A stretch of DNA of 64,000 bases from Diplonema papillatum (lineage: Eukaryota; Euglenozoa; Diplonemea; Diplonemida; Diplonemidae): the NCBI GenBank assembly GCA_030068145.1, contig JAPJBO010000037.1, positions 490,451 to 554,450 of the forward strand, written 5' to 3'. Below the pieces are notes generated by a model. It worked only from the letters and a program-made list of their open reading frames with translations, was not told the DNA's origin and searched no databases. The translations under genes were made by a program, and so were the position numbers. Below are positions 11,268 to 22,411 of this stretch, one piece after another; positions within the stretch are counted from its first letter, which is position 1, and the number at the start of each line of letters is the position of its first letter.

Positions 11268-11400
11268 CCTGTGTTTCGTGTGGGCTACAGCACGTCTGCC
11301 TCCTCTGAGATTGGAGCATTGTTGCGATAGTGGGGTCATCCTTTGAGATTCGCAACTGGCAGCCTCCTCCAGTATTTCCTGCAAAGCAGGTGCTTCTCCA
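11268..11400 (-). pseudogene. Inverted partial copy of the last exon and intron end of the RCC1-like gene
   Basis: Read on the minus strand, this segment matches 20110-20265 of the RCC1-like gene. It has the intron end (GCACCTGCTT...CAG), then the start of the last exon (EILEEAASCE here, EILKETASCE in the gene), then the TGTAGCC sequence around the gene's stop and the CACGAAACAC beyond it. The copy lacks about 26 bases in the middle and has smaller deletions, which put its frame out of step with the parent. No other part of the RCC1-like gene is nearby. Because intron sequence is included, a copy of mature mRNA is unlikely. Confidence 0.75.
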
Positions 11401-11565
11401 AAAGTCCCCAGGCTCGTCCTCGCGCAAGCTTTTTGTCGGGCAGGAGGAAAGGAAGTAGTCCACACCTGTTCCCCCCCCCACCCTGAATGCGAGCGGGGTC
11501 CTCCCCCGGGCGAGACCAGGCCCCGGCCACGAGAATGCTCTGGAGGGGCAGCGTGGGGCCGCGCA

Positions 11566-14500
11566 ATGCTGGGCGATGCTAGGTCGCCCTCGCTGGACCG
11601 CGGGCGCGAGGCGCCGGACGACGCGACGCGCGGCAGCACGAACTGGAACATCGCCTCGCGGAACTTCGCGGTGCTGCTGGTGCAGCACCTGGAGGCGTCG
11701 CTGCAGGACCTGGGCCTGCTCTTCAAAGGCGACCTGCCCGTGTTCGGGTTCGTGTCGCTGCTCTGCGACTTCATCGCCGCCTTCGACACCCAGCCGCGGC
11801 ACACGCACCGAACGACTAGTGCACGATCGCCGGACTACCGATCCCTGGTCGACCTTGCCCTGGTGCACAGGGCGGCCAACGAGGCGTATCTCGAGAGCTC
11901 CGAAGGGCTGAAGCTGAAGGAGACCATCAAGCGCTGGGCGACGACGATGAAGTACCGCCTGGCGAGCACGGGCCCCGTCGAGCAGCACCTGATCTTCACC
12001 GCCCGCGCGCACCTCGAATTCGCGCTGTGGTGCCTGTTCCGGTCCATCGACCACAACAAGACGGGCCTCCTCAACTGGGACGACTTCCTCGGCTACCTCT
12101 TCGAGAGTACCATGCGAGGGCGTTCAGGTTTGCTGCACGCCTCTCCCCCCCCGTCATTTTCCTCTCGAGGTCTCTTTTGTCGCAGAACACTTCTTTCAGC
12201 AATGAGTCCTGCGAGTGTTTGCCGGGCGATGAGCAGCAGCTTGCCAACGAGGAAGAGAAAAGATACTGGGGAAGCAAGAAAAGTATTCAAATGCGACGCC
12301 TCAGAGCCTGCTGCGCGACTCAACGCAAAGGCAGTGCATTCCAGACGAGTCTTCCAGTACTCATGCCTGTGGGCAGAACGAGCTCGCCAGACCCAGTTAT
12401 CGAGTACTTATGACATCCAGTGCTCATGGCTATGCGCAAAATGAGGCTGCCAGTCATCGAGTACTTAGGCTATATACAGAACAGAAACGACTCTGACAGT
12501 CATCCAGTATTCATATGACATCACAAACCCCACGACGCAGCTGCCGCCGTCGACGATACTCGGTTGTACTTATTTGTGTACCGCGCCGATTCCTCTGTGT
12601 TTCACCGCGTGCAGTCGCTGCACCACTTGCCGGACCGAAAGTCGTACTTGGTACACGGGAAGGACAAGGAAAAGGGTCCCGGTGTCAAGATCGTCGACGA
12701 GCGGACGCTGCAAGTGGAGGCAGAGTACACGACGGACGAGGCGCACGGCGCGTTGGTGACCTACGAGGTCTTGCTCAAGGAGGAAATCATCATCCTCGCC
12801 ACCGCCGACACGAACGTGCGGGCGTACAACATGAAGACGCACCAGGCCCGGGTGCAGAAGAAATGCGGCGTGACCATCACCAAGCTCAGCTGGGACGACA
12901 AAGGAAGCAGACTGTACGTCGGCTTCCGAACGGGCGAGCTGGAGGTCTGGAACCTGTGCCTCGAGCGCATACTGCTTCTCGGCCGCGGGAAAGAAGCGCC
13001 AGAACCTGTTGTCGTCATGGCCATTCGCCCACACCGCGATGCGATTACAGACATGGTGTTCATCCCGAACGACGGCCACGTGGTGACCAGCAGCCTGGAC
13101 GCGACCATCAAGTGCTTGTCCATGGAGACGCTGCAGCTGCAGAAGACGCTCGTGGGCCACAAGAGGGGGATCCGGAGGCTCGCTTACTCGCACCAGTACA
13201 ACTTGCTGCTTTCTTGCGGGCACGAGTACCACCCTTTGGCTTGGGTCATCAACGTCGCGAACAGCAAACCGTTCAGGTTCCGCGATGCGAAGCCGCACAC
13301 TGCGCCGGTGGTGGGTATCGTGCTCATAGTGTCCGCGCCGCAGTGCGTGACGCTCGACGAAACCGGGACTGTCAAGATATGGGACCTCCGCACGCTACAC
13401 TGCATACAGACGATCCTGTGCGAGCCGAGCGCGTCGAGGGAGGAGTTGCAGGTGCTCCGGTGGAAGACGGTCGTGTACCACAAGGGAAACAAGCAGATCA
13501 TCGCCGCCGCGAACCGGCGCGCGTACATCTTCCAGTTCAACCAGCAGGGCCGGTGCACCGACGCCGCGGCGGCGGTCGACTTTGCCATCAGCGCCGGGTT
13601 CTACTGCAAGCAGATCGGGTCGTACGTGACCGTCAGCCGCAAGGACATCCGCGTGTGGGACACCAGGACCGGCGCCATCCTGCAAGAGTTCAAAGACATC
13701 GTCCCCGAAGACATTCGGTGCATAGCGGTCGATGAAGACGGCACCAAAGGGTACCTCGGCTGTCTCGACGGAACCTTCGCCGTCTTGAGCTTCGCAACAG
13801 GTCCGCGGCTCCTCTTTTCTATTCTTCTGCCTGACAAGGGTGTCAGAATTAAATTTTTTTGCTCCTCGGGCGACCGCCGAAAAGGCCTAACTCTTCTGGC
13901 TGACACCACTCGCGCACTTAAACCATGGTTGAGAAGACGAACGAAAACCTAGACAAATATAGCACAAAGCATCTGCAGAGTAACATGAAAAGCCTCAAGG
14001 CAAAACCCCGTTTTTTCACACTTCTCTTTTGTGTACATGCATTTGCAACGCGCAGGAACCGTCGTAACGAAACTCCGACTGCCGGCCCAGTGCGAGGTGA
14101 CGTCGGTGACTGTCATTCCAGCGACGCCGTACGTGCTGTGCGTGACGGTAGACGGGGAGGCCACCGTGGTCACGGACTACGAAGGGATCCTCGACAACAC
14201 GACGATGCTCATCAGCGGGTTTCGACCGGCGCGGATCGACGCGAAGGTGGTCTGCGTGTACGAAGAGTACAACGTGTTCTGCGTGGGGGAAGGCTTGAAC
14301 GTCGTGTCCGTGTGGCAGCTGGAGCCGAAGGTGAGTGCGCTAGTGTCCGCGTGGAGCCGCTTGGCGGAGTGCGCGTCGTCCCCGATGACGTCGGAGATCA
14401 CGAGCGTCTGCCCGCTCCGGCCGCTGCCGTTCTTCGCGGCGGCCGACACCAGCGGCGGCGTCCACGTGTGGACGCTGTCGGCGCCCGACGTGGCCCGCCC

Positions 14501-17277
14501 GTACGTCTGCATCTCGCAGTGGGTCAACAACCACTCGAAGCAGGGCTCCCGGTACACGCCCATCGTGACGGCCATGGCCTACTACGCGCCGTCCTACCTC
14601 CTGTACGTCGCCGACGACGTCGGCTTCATCAACGTATACTCCCTGAAGGAATCCATCGAAAGCGCCGTCGTCGCCCCCGCGCCCGCGTTCGCTGCCCCGC
14701 AGATAGGTGTGTTACATGTTACATACATGATGTAGGTTAAATTGCACAAGCAAAACAACTCGGGGCGGACTACGCCGCACCTGTGTGCACGCAATTTCAA
14801 TTTCATTCGAGACAGTTCGTTCGCCTGACGAAGTCTTACCAAAAGAGGCCAAAAGAGTCAAAGGGGGTCTTCGTTTCACTTTGCCAAAGGTGTCGGTCCC
14901 ATTAGTCACAACCTTGCCCAGGCAAAATGTGAAGGTGTACGTACGAGTACGTCTTTCGCTCCGTCACGTATAAAGGTACCCAGCCTCGGATGGTCAAGCT
15001 GAGACTCGAAAGTACGGAGGCTGACACATCCTTTAAATGCGTTCGTCATGCGCCCTCGGTTCCAGACTTTGAGTTTAGCGGCAACCCGTTGCACATCCTT
15101 CAAATGTCCTCCTCAAAGTGCGCCCCCCTCAGTTCCAGACTTTGAGTGCAGCGGGAAAAGGTCAATGTAGGCGACTTTCTTCCGCAGCGGCTTGCACACA
15201 CACACACACACGAGCACCTGTGGCACGTGCCGGCCCCGTTGAGTTACGGAACCCGAAAATCTCGACAGGGAAGCTGAGCCTGACCGTGACGGTGACGCCG
15301 AGAGTGAGCTGCTCCGGGCTGGGGCACGCGGGGTGGAAGAAGGCGGACACGAAGCCGGCGCGGCTGGTGCGCACGTGGAAGGCGCACAAGGAGTGCATCC
15401 CTTCGCTGCAGCTGCTCGAACGGCCCATGTGCCTGATGACGGCAGGGGAGGACTGCATGGTCTCGTTCTGGTCCCTTTGGGGGGAGCAGGTCGCCCACCT
15501 GAGGAAGTCCGACGCGAAGCACTACACCCTGCACTACCCCGTGACTTCCGGCGAGAGCGAGCCGTACATTGACATTCCGTACTCCTGCGCATCGGACACC
15601 GACCGCCGCGCCTCCCATCGGTCGAGGACGTCGTCCCGGCGGCTGACCCTCTCGGTCAACGCCATCGGCGGCCCCGCCCGGCCAGCGACGCCGCCGAGGC
15701 CGCGCAAGCGGGTGTCCCTGAAAGACTTGCTGCAGGCGCCACCGCCGTGCGACGATGCCGAGAAGCCCGTCACCGTCTCGCCGCCGGCCAAGCCGGCGCC
15801 GGCGCCGGCGGCCGGGGCGTACGACTTGGCGGAGCTCACCGCGAAGTACACCGTCTTCTACCGCAGCGCGAAGGAAATCGTCCGCTCGCTGCACCAGGCC
15901 ACCCTCAGCAGCGAGGCGGCGGCCGCGGCGGCGGTGCCCGCCATCCCCGCCGCAGCCGACTCCCCGGATGTCGCCGGCCTGTCCCTCGCACCCCCTGCGG
16001 CAGAGGGCACCCCAGCCACCAACCGGGCCCTGCCCGCGCCCAAGGCGTCGGTGTGCCTCGAACCAGACGGCGCGAAGGCGCGTCTGCATGCGCAAGGCCG
16101 CCCTTGCGAAGCGGAAGGGTCCCTTAGCGAACACCGCCAGCAGCAGCTGCAGCAGCAGCAGCGGGCGTGCGCGCAGCAGCCAGGGGGCGAGGAGGCCCGT
16201 CCGGCGCCGCAGCCGCTGCCGCAGCCGCAGCTGCTGGACTCGGGCAAGCCGGGCGTCGAAGCGCGCCCGCGGCAGCGGCAGGAGCCTTGCCAGGCGGCGG
16301 AGGCATGCCCCACCCCGCAGCCACAGACGACGACGGATACCCTGGTGCAACCGGCGCTCGAAACAACAGACGCCGAGAAGCCACGGTCTCGGCAACAGCG
16401 GCGGGCATGCATGGCTTCGAAGGTGCAGCAGCACGACACCGCAAGGGGAGACACGTCACCGACGTCAGCGACAGGCTCCCTGGGCAGGTCCTTCGGTACA
16501 ACGACGGGCGGTGACAAGGAGAAGCCGGTGATGGCGTGCCCTTTGGCCTTCCGCAACACATGCGGCGACCGCGGCCGCACGCCCGCAGACGAGCTTCTGG
16601 CGGAACAGGTGGCGCGGGCGGAGAAGGCGAAGAACGAGAAGCGGTCGCTGACCGGCCTCTTCGGCGTCCGGGTCGACGCCTCGGCGCAGAAGCTGCTCGT
16701 CCAGCAGCTCAACGAGCGCGCCTCCGCCGCCATCGGCGGCAAGTGGGGGGACAACTACAACCTCTTCCGCGAGTCTGCGCAGACGGTGCACCGGGGGAGC
16801 TTCGACGCGAGGAAGGAAAACACACGGTTTGACGACGTGCCCAAGTCCTACATCGCCATGGACTCCGACTTCTCGTTGTCCGGCGCGACGCTCACTGCGG
16901 TCGATCCCGTCGTCGCCCCACCGTCGCCCAGGGGGGGGAGAGAGACGCCTCCGACCGTTGTTTCGCCGGTGCCCACCCGACATGACGACTTGTCTTCCGT
17001 GCTGTCCACTCGCAAGCTCGACAACCACCGGCGCGGCGGCGGCGGCGGCAGTCAGCTGGCGGCTCCGTCCCGCGGGGCTTGGAAGCCCGCACAGCGCAAG
17101 CGCTCGACGCTACCGCAGCTGCCGGGGCTGCGCAAGCTGCCGCTGCGGCCGAAGCCCGTTGCCGCCGCCGAAGACGCGGCGTCACCCCCCTTGGTGCCAG
17201 AGGGGCAGGCGAGTGGCCTCGTCCTCCGCTCCCTCGCGACGAAGCCAGGGTACTCCCGAAACTGGCTCTTCACTTGA
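11566..17277 (+). CDS. EF-hand and WD40-repeat protein with long disordered tail
   Basis: Exons 11566-12127, 12541-13800, 14056-14706 and 15215-17277 (15188 is an alternative last acceptor) join in frame to about 1511 residues. All three introns are phase 1. Exon 1 ends with an EF-hand-like helix-loop-helix (SIDHNKTGLLNWDDFLGYLF, about residues 160-180). Exons 2 and 3 encode a long run of WD repeats (for example ETGTVKIWDLRTLHCIQT and RKDIRVWDTRTGAILQE), and exon 4 opens with one more (KAHKECIPSLQLL, EDCMVSFWSLWGE). The last 600 residues are Pro/Gln/Ala-rich. The combination resembles WDR49/WDR64/EFCAB8-type proteins, which are linked to cilia. The start at MLGDARSP is the first Met of the open frame, and an upstream exon cannot be excluded. 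Confidence 0.8.
12355..12520 (+). repeat. Degenerate repeat inside intron 1 of the EF-hand/WD40 gene
   Basis: The motif CCAGT(A/G)(C/T)TCAT recurs near 12356, 12417 and 12504, and ATCGAGTACTTA recurs near 12399 and 12457. Unit length is roughly 60-85 bases. The repeats fill the second half of the intron, up to about 20 bases before the acceptor at 12539-12540. Confidence 0.55.
15025..15158 (+). repeat. 67-bp tandem duplication in intron 3 of the EF-hand/WD40 gene
   Basis: Two units start at 15025 and 15092 with CACATCCTT(T/C)AAATG and share the block GTTCCAGACTTTGAGT followed by AGCGGCAA or AGCGGGAA. The second unit ends about 30 bases before the first candidate acceptor of exon 4. Confidence 0.7.
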
Positions 17278-17293
17278 CGCGCACGAAGCCCGC

Positions 17294-17455
17294 CGTGGCG
17301 GAGCAGCGTGGCGCGAAGACGGCGGGCGGAGAAAAAGGCGAAGACCGAGAAAGAGCTCGCTTCCAGCAGCTCAACGAGCGCGTTTCCGCTGATTGGCGGC
17401 AAATAAGGGGAACCATGACCTCTTCCGTGAGTCTGCGCAGATAGAGCACCAGGTG
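17294..17455 (+). pseudogene. Decayed direct copy of the last exon of the EF-hand/WD40 gene
   Basis: Starting only about 17 bases after the parent stop, this stretch follows 16600-16790 of the same exon. The strings CCAGCAGCTCAACGAGCGCG and GAGTCTGCGCAGA are conserved in the right order, and AAGGCGAAGA(A/C)CGAGAA precedes them. About 80 bases of the parent, from CGGTCGCTG to CTGCTCGTC, are absent. The frame is broken, and the parent codons for IGGKWGDNYNLF have become a run with a stop. A fainter resemblance may continue near 17500-17545. Confidence 0.75.
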
Positions 17456-18339
17456 CCTCCTCGGACCATCAGGTTACTCATAATCCCTTTCGCGGACAGA
17501 GGCGAAGGCGAGTTGACCGGGATGCAGAAGGTTGTCTGGGAGACTATGGGTCAAACTCAAAAGCTTTAGGACTCCAAAACAGAGAACCTTGGGCTCGTTG
17601 AAAGGTTTTGTGACTCACCCGCCTATATATAGACTCTATGCCCGCGAGAGAAGAGCACAGCATGAGCACCTAGCAAACGGCGCTCCGTGGGTTCTCCAGC
17701 CCTGCGGCGAGCACCTTTTCTGCTCTCTTTCTCCCCAGTCCCGTGCGCGATTCCCCTCTCGTCTTCCGACTGAAAGGGTTGATCGACCGCGATCCAGAGT
17801 ACACGTCTATTGTCTCTCGTTACCTTTTCAGAGGCCATGTCCAAGTCGTAACCTGCGGCGGTGTTTCTCGCAGGCGATGGCGACCATGGCCGCGGTTTGC
17901 ATTCATCTTGGAACACGTTTCCTAAAAGAGGTATATTGACGCAGACGCGTTGAGTAGCCCGGCGAGGGGCCTGATGCAAGCAGGTCCGGGGATGAGGCCC
18001 CGCAATTCGTGTCGTCTCAAACTGCCAGATACCTTGGCGGGATCGAACGGTGAAGAAGCGTAGATCCAGCGCGAGACGAACTGAGCGTCCCTCCTCGTTC
18101 CCTTTGAGTCGAAAAACGCTTGGCGGTAGCATGGCAGGATTGTCCCGAAACACTAGAATGAATTAAGATTTCCCCCCGCCCTAGCCTAGGCTTGCGCAGC
18201 CGGATATACTTCCAATCGCATCGGTCCAACCGCCTGGACAGCACCACACAGTGTAAAACGTTACAGGGCTCTGTGCGAAAGGTTGGAGGTGGGGGGTGTG
18301 TTTTGAGGCGCGGGCGTTCGCCCCCTCGCCGTCGCTCCG
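17456..18339. other. Intergenic stretch before the RCC1-like gene
   Basis: No coding frame with support. The likely promoter and leader of the gene at 18340 lie here, but I see no TATA-like box or other element at a convincing distance. Confidence 0.4.
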
Positions 18340-20254
18340 ATGCCGTCTCCGCGCGGCGGAGGGGCACTTCCCCTGCTCGCCGAAGTTCTCGCCTTCGCGA
18401 GCTTGGCGGCAGCGCCGGCGCACGCGTCGTCGGCCGGGGCCGCGGTGACAACGTGCCCTTCGAACTACGACGTGTTCGAGATGAGCGCCGACGGCAGCTG
18501 CCCCGAGGGCCTAGGGCCGCTGCTGGCGAGGAAGCGCTGCTTGCCCGCCGCCGTGCAGCTCCAGCTGCCGCTGGCCACGCAGGCCATACAACTCTACTCC
18601 GACAAGAAGCACCCCCGCGGCTGCTTCTTCGACGTCAGCGTGCAGCAGCTCGGGTGGAACGACGCCGGCGACGAGACGACGCCTCCTACGGCCGGCTCGT
18701 ACCGCGCAATCTGCACCGGCGGCGTCCGCGTGCGGACTTGGGGGGATCCCGCCGCTGGCGGCGACAGTGCGACGGTGGCCGACAGCCTGTCAGGCGTGCA
18801 GTCCGTGTTCGGGAACGAAGCGGCGTTCGCCGCGCTGAAGCTCGACGGCTCGGTGGTGGCGTGGGGCAGCGAGCAGAACGGGGGGAGGATGATGGCAGGC
18901 GGCATCCCGGAAGCGGTGCAGGACGTCGCCGCGTCGAGCAACGCGTTCGCAGCCCTCAGCGTGACCGGGAAGGTGTACACGTGGGGCAGCGGCGCCGGCG
19001 GCGGCAACTCGTCGACCGTCGCCGCGAAGCTCGCGTCCGGCGTCGCGAGCGTCTTCGCCAACCCGGGCGCGTTCGCCGCGCTGAAAGCGACCGGTGAGGT
19101 TGTCGCTTGGGGCGACGGCGCCACCGGCGGCAACTCCGCCACCGTCGCGGCGTTCCTCTCGCGCGACATAGCCCGCGTCTTCGCCAACCCCAACTTCTTC
19201 GTCGCCCTGCACATGAACGGGTCCGCAGCCAGCTGGGGCTCGTCTGCCGTACCAAACCCCCTCATCCGCGTTGATCATGTCTCCGACATCGCGATGACCG
19301 ATACAGCGGTTGCCGCTCTCCGCATCGACGGCTCCGTGGTCACGTGGGGGGACCTGGGGTACGGCGGAAATTCGACGTCGGTGGCGGAGGAGCTGAGCGG
19401 ATCGGTGGTCAGCGTGGCTGGGACGAGCCAAGCGTTCGCGGCGCTGAAGGAGGACGGATCCGTGGTCACGTGGGGCAAGCGCTCCGCCGGAGGCGAGTCG
19501 ACGTCGGTCGCCGCGCTGCTGCAGGGCGTCGCGGGCGTCGGCGCGAACCAAAACTCGTTTTTCGCGCTCAAGAAGTCGCTGAAGGGCGGCTACGCAGTGG
19601 TCGCGTGGGGCGGGTTCAACGGCGGGTGCTGCGGGGGGAATAGCACGTCGGTAGCGGGGCTGATCAGTTCGGACGTCGCGGCGGTGTACGCGTCTCAGGA
19701 CATGTTCGCGGCGGAGCTGCGGACGGGGCGGCTGGTGTCGTGGGGGTCAGCCACCGGCATCAACGCGAGCAACGCGCACCAGTTCAGCGCTGGAATGGCG
19801 CGGGTGTGCCCGTCGCAGACCGCGTTTGCCGCCATCAAAGCCAACGGGTCGGCCTTGGCATGGGGCACCGGGCCCGCGGCCGTCCTCGCCATCGAGGGGC
19901 TTGCCCTCGGCTACGTCGACGGCGTCGCCGCCCTGCTGGCCTCCACGCAGCAGGCCTTCGCCATTGGCGTCGTGCCCCCGGTCGTCCCGCCGTTGCCGTT
20001 CATCGCCGGGTGGGCCACCGCGACGGCTGCCGCTGTCGGGTTCGTCGTCGTCGGCATCGCGGTGCGCGGTTCTTTCCCCCGTTTTCACATTTCTTTTTTG
20101 TATAGGCACCTGCTTGTGTATTCTTGTACAGGAAATACTTAAGGAGACTGCCAGTTGCGAAATCTCAAAGGAAGCACATTGTCGGTCATTGACGCCGATG
20201 ACTCCCCACTATCGCAACAATGTTCCAATCTCAAAGGAGGTGAATGTGCTGTAG
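18340..20254 (+). CDS. Secreted or type I membrane protein with RCC1-like repeats
   Basis: Two exons, 18340-20061 and 20132-20254, give 614 residues. The 70-base intron starts GTGCGC and ends TTGTACAG. The start MPSPRGGG is followed by a hydrophobic stretch (LLAEVLAFASLAAAPAHA) that fits a signal peptide. About ten degenerate repeats of the form DGSVV(A/T)WG ... GGNS(T/S)TVA ... L-x-GVxSVFANxxAFAAL fill residues 120-560, like the RCC1-type beta-propeller repeats common in marine protists. A membrane segment follows near residues 550-574 (FIAGWATATAAAVGFVVVGI). Exon 2 adds a 40-residue tail, EILKETASCE to VNVL, which would be cytosolic. The ligand or partner is unknown. The last exon and adjoining intron recur inverted at 11268-11400. 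Confidence 0.75.
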
Positions 20255-22140
20255 CCGACACGAAACACTGGTAAATCTCGGTTTAGTGGCGGCGTACGCG
20301 TTCAACGAAATTATAGCGTTATCTCTACGCGACCAAAACGCGGCGGTCTTGCTAGTGTAAGTGACTTCAAACATACTACCTGCAGATTGCGATGTTCGCC
20401 GTGATGCCCGCTTACTCTCGCTTCCGGGAACAACATGACAAGTCCGCTTACGTGTCGATCCGGCGTTCTGACGGTGAACGTACAGCTACTCGCAAAGTAG
20501 CCGCGAGGTACGACAGGAATAGGTGTGTTATTGATCGTTTGATCTAGTGGACGGATCTAGCGGACAACGGTTCAGATCTAGCGGACAACGGTTCAGATCT
20601 AGCGGACAACGGTTCAGATCTAGCGGACAACGGTTCGGATCGAGCGGACAACGGTTTCATTTCAGAATTTCTTTTCCCTAAAAGGAGCTCCGGAATAAAA
20701 CTGTACACGCAAGAAGATTTCCAGTCGGACAGACGAAGGCAAGATCACCACACTATCGTACACGGGACCGGGGAGAAGTGTCTTCTATTTCGTACAGAAT
20801 GGGTAAGGTACAACAGGTGGACATGATACCAGAATTCGTAGGCAGAGAGTTGTTGTCCTGGCCCAGCTGCACCAGAAACCTCCAAAAAGCCAAATGAATT
20901 GAGCTGACTTGGTGGCATCACCTTGCTCAGTTTGCATTGCGCCCCCGAGAGACTTTCAATCCACCCCGCAGTGAATACGCGTCGGAGTCGGATTCTTGTG
21001 ACGATGCTCTGTTGGGCCGGAAACAACCGTCTGCGGAGGGTCGTGGCGAGGAGCCGCCTCCTTCTTCGGACATGTGCAACAATTGTGAACCGTGAAGTAG
21101 GGGTTGTTGCAGCGCTCGTGGTGCTTTGGGTCTCCATACTCGACGACAGCTCGATTCAACCAAGTGCCCACACGGTCGGCTGGAAACGGTGGGAGCTGTC
21201 GATGGCTGTAGGGTATCCCGTCAATTTGAGGAAACGAAACTGATCGGCCAGATAAATGACGGGCTTTGCGAACGTGACCGACCCCAACTGTATCATCCTC
21301 CGTCGAAGCGGGCATTTGCGCCGACTTTTCTTGAACGTTATTCAGACCTCCACCAAGATTGTTGTGGGCATTTTTGGCAAAGAACCTGTGCATGCTGGAT
21401 TGCTCGAAGCGTCCTCTGTGCAGGGCATGGCACAAGCTAGCTGCAGAGTTTTAGGAACTGACGAGGATAATGTGCTGCACGCAAGTTACACGTACAATCA
21501 CTCCCAGCCAAAGCTTTGTTTGCTCAACCGAGTTGCCTTGAAACGGGTTTGGCAACTCTCTTTCTTTGCTGGGTTTCCTTGAACGTTATTTAGACCTGGC
21601 AATGCAGAGAAGCTATTGATAAGACTCAGACTTGTCCTTTCGGTTCGAAGCACGAAAGAAGCTGCGATGTTTTTCTTAGTTTGTGAGTTAGATTTGCTGT
21701 ACTCAAGATCTCTCTCTCTCTCTCGGCCAACGGTCGCAGACCAAAGAGGTTGCTGAACTGAACTTACGCCTCGTGTCCTCCTTTGAAACAGGCTTGACTG
21801 GGCCACTTTCGTTCTGCAACCGGCTTATATTTATCACTCTGGCAGAATGGCGAAAGAGAGATACTGTGGGCGTTCTTAGTCGGTGTAGTTCACAGTACGG
21901 GCCGCACAATTATGAGTCAATCATTCTTTGATTAGGTACCTACTGGGTGGAAGTTAGCTAGTAGTTGGTCATGATCGTTAGGCTATTCTTCCTAAGCACT
22001 GCCAGCGTTCTCTTTCGAGCTTACAATTTATTCGAGACTGGAGGTCCTATGAACATGCAATGTGAATAGCCTCTATTCGAGCCAACCCCACTTTTCTCTA
22101 CACTCAAAAGTGTATTGTTTTTTGGAGTTGGGGGATGTGC
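20255..22140. other. Intergenic stretch, no gene seen
   Basis: Apart from the 21-bp array at 20541-20657 and a CT run near 21707-21724, I find only short frames without recognisable features. Confidence 0.5.
20541..20657 (+). repeat. 21-bp tandem repeat, five units
   Basis: Units begin at 20554, 20575, 20596, 20617 and 20638 with GATCTAGCGGACAACGGTTC, and the last carries GATCGAGCGG. A degenerate half-unit (GATCTAGTGGACG) precedes them at 20541. The period is exact, and the array is young. Confidence 0.9.
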
Positions 22141-22153
22141 GACGCTAGCTTTT

Positions 22154-22245
22154 TTTTCCCCTGCCAAAATGCAAACGGGTGGCAGAGTGAGCGGGCGTCC
22201 GCCTTCAGGCCGGTAGGCCCGGGTTCGAATCCCGCCCTTGGCATT
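22154..22245 (+). mobile_element. tRNA-Leu-like pseudo-tRNA, probable SINE head
   Basis: The sequence has a good A box (TGGCAGAGTGAGCGG, 22180-22194) and a perfect B box (GGTTCGAATCC, 22222-22232) at a tRNA-like distance, with TTCAGGC where a Leu CAG anticodon loop would be. The acceptor and T stems pair poorly, the anticodon stem is imperfect and there is no long variable arm, so it is not a working tRNA-Leu. Such a unit is typical of the head of a tRNA-derived SINE. The body might extend to about 22400, where the 16-bp array starts, but no second copy in the window confirms that. Confidence 0.45.
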
Positions 22246-22411
22246 TTTCCGGTCGAAGATTGTTTTCGAGGTTTGTTGCGTTTCGGGGTCAAATGTGCCC
22301 GAAAATTGCGTTTTTGGCGGAGTTTCTCAGTATCTCGCGGTATTTGGGTCGCCCCGGGAAACGGAGTCGGGCGGCCGAGCTTGCCATCACAGGCCAAACT
22401 TGCTACGAGAA

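Noticed and set aside
15244-16434. 396-codon minus-strand frame and other long frames at 15700-17400
   Set aside because: Shadows of the GC-rich terminal exon of the EF-hand/WD40 gene; only one frame continues the WD repeats and splices in phase.
20541-20657. CRISPR array
   Set aside because: The 21-bp units are contiguous without spacers, and the DNA is eukaryotic.
22154-22245. Functional tRNA-Leu (CAG) gene
   Set aside because: A and B boxes are good, but acceptor and T stems mismatch, the anticodon stem is imperfect and the long variable arm of tRNA-Leu is missing.
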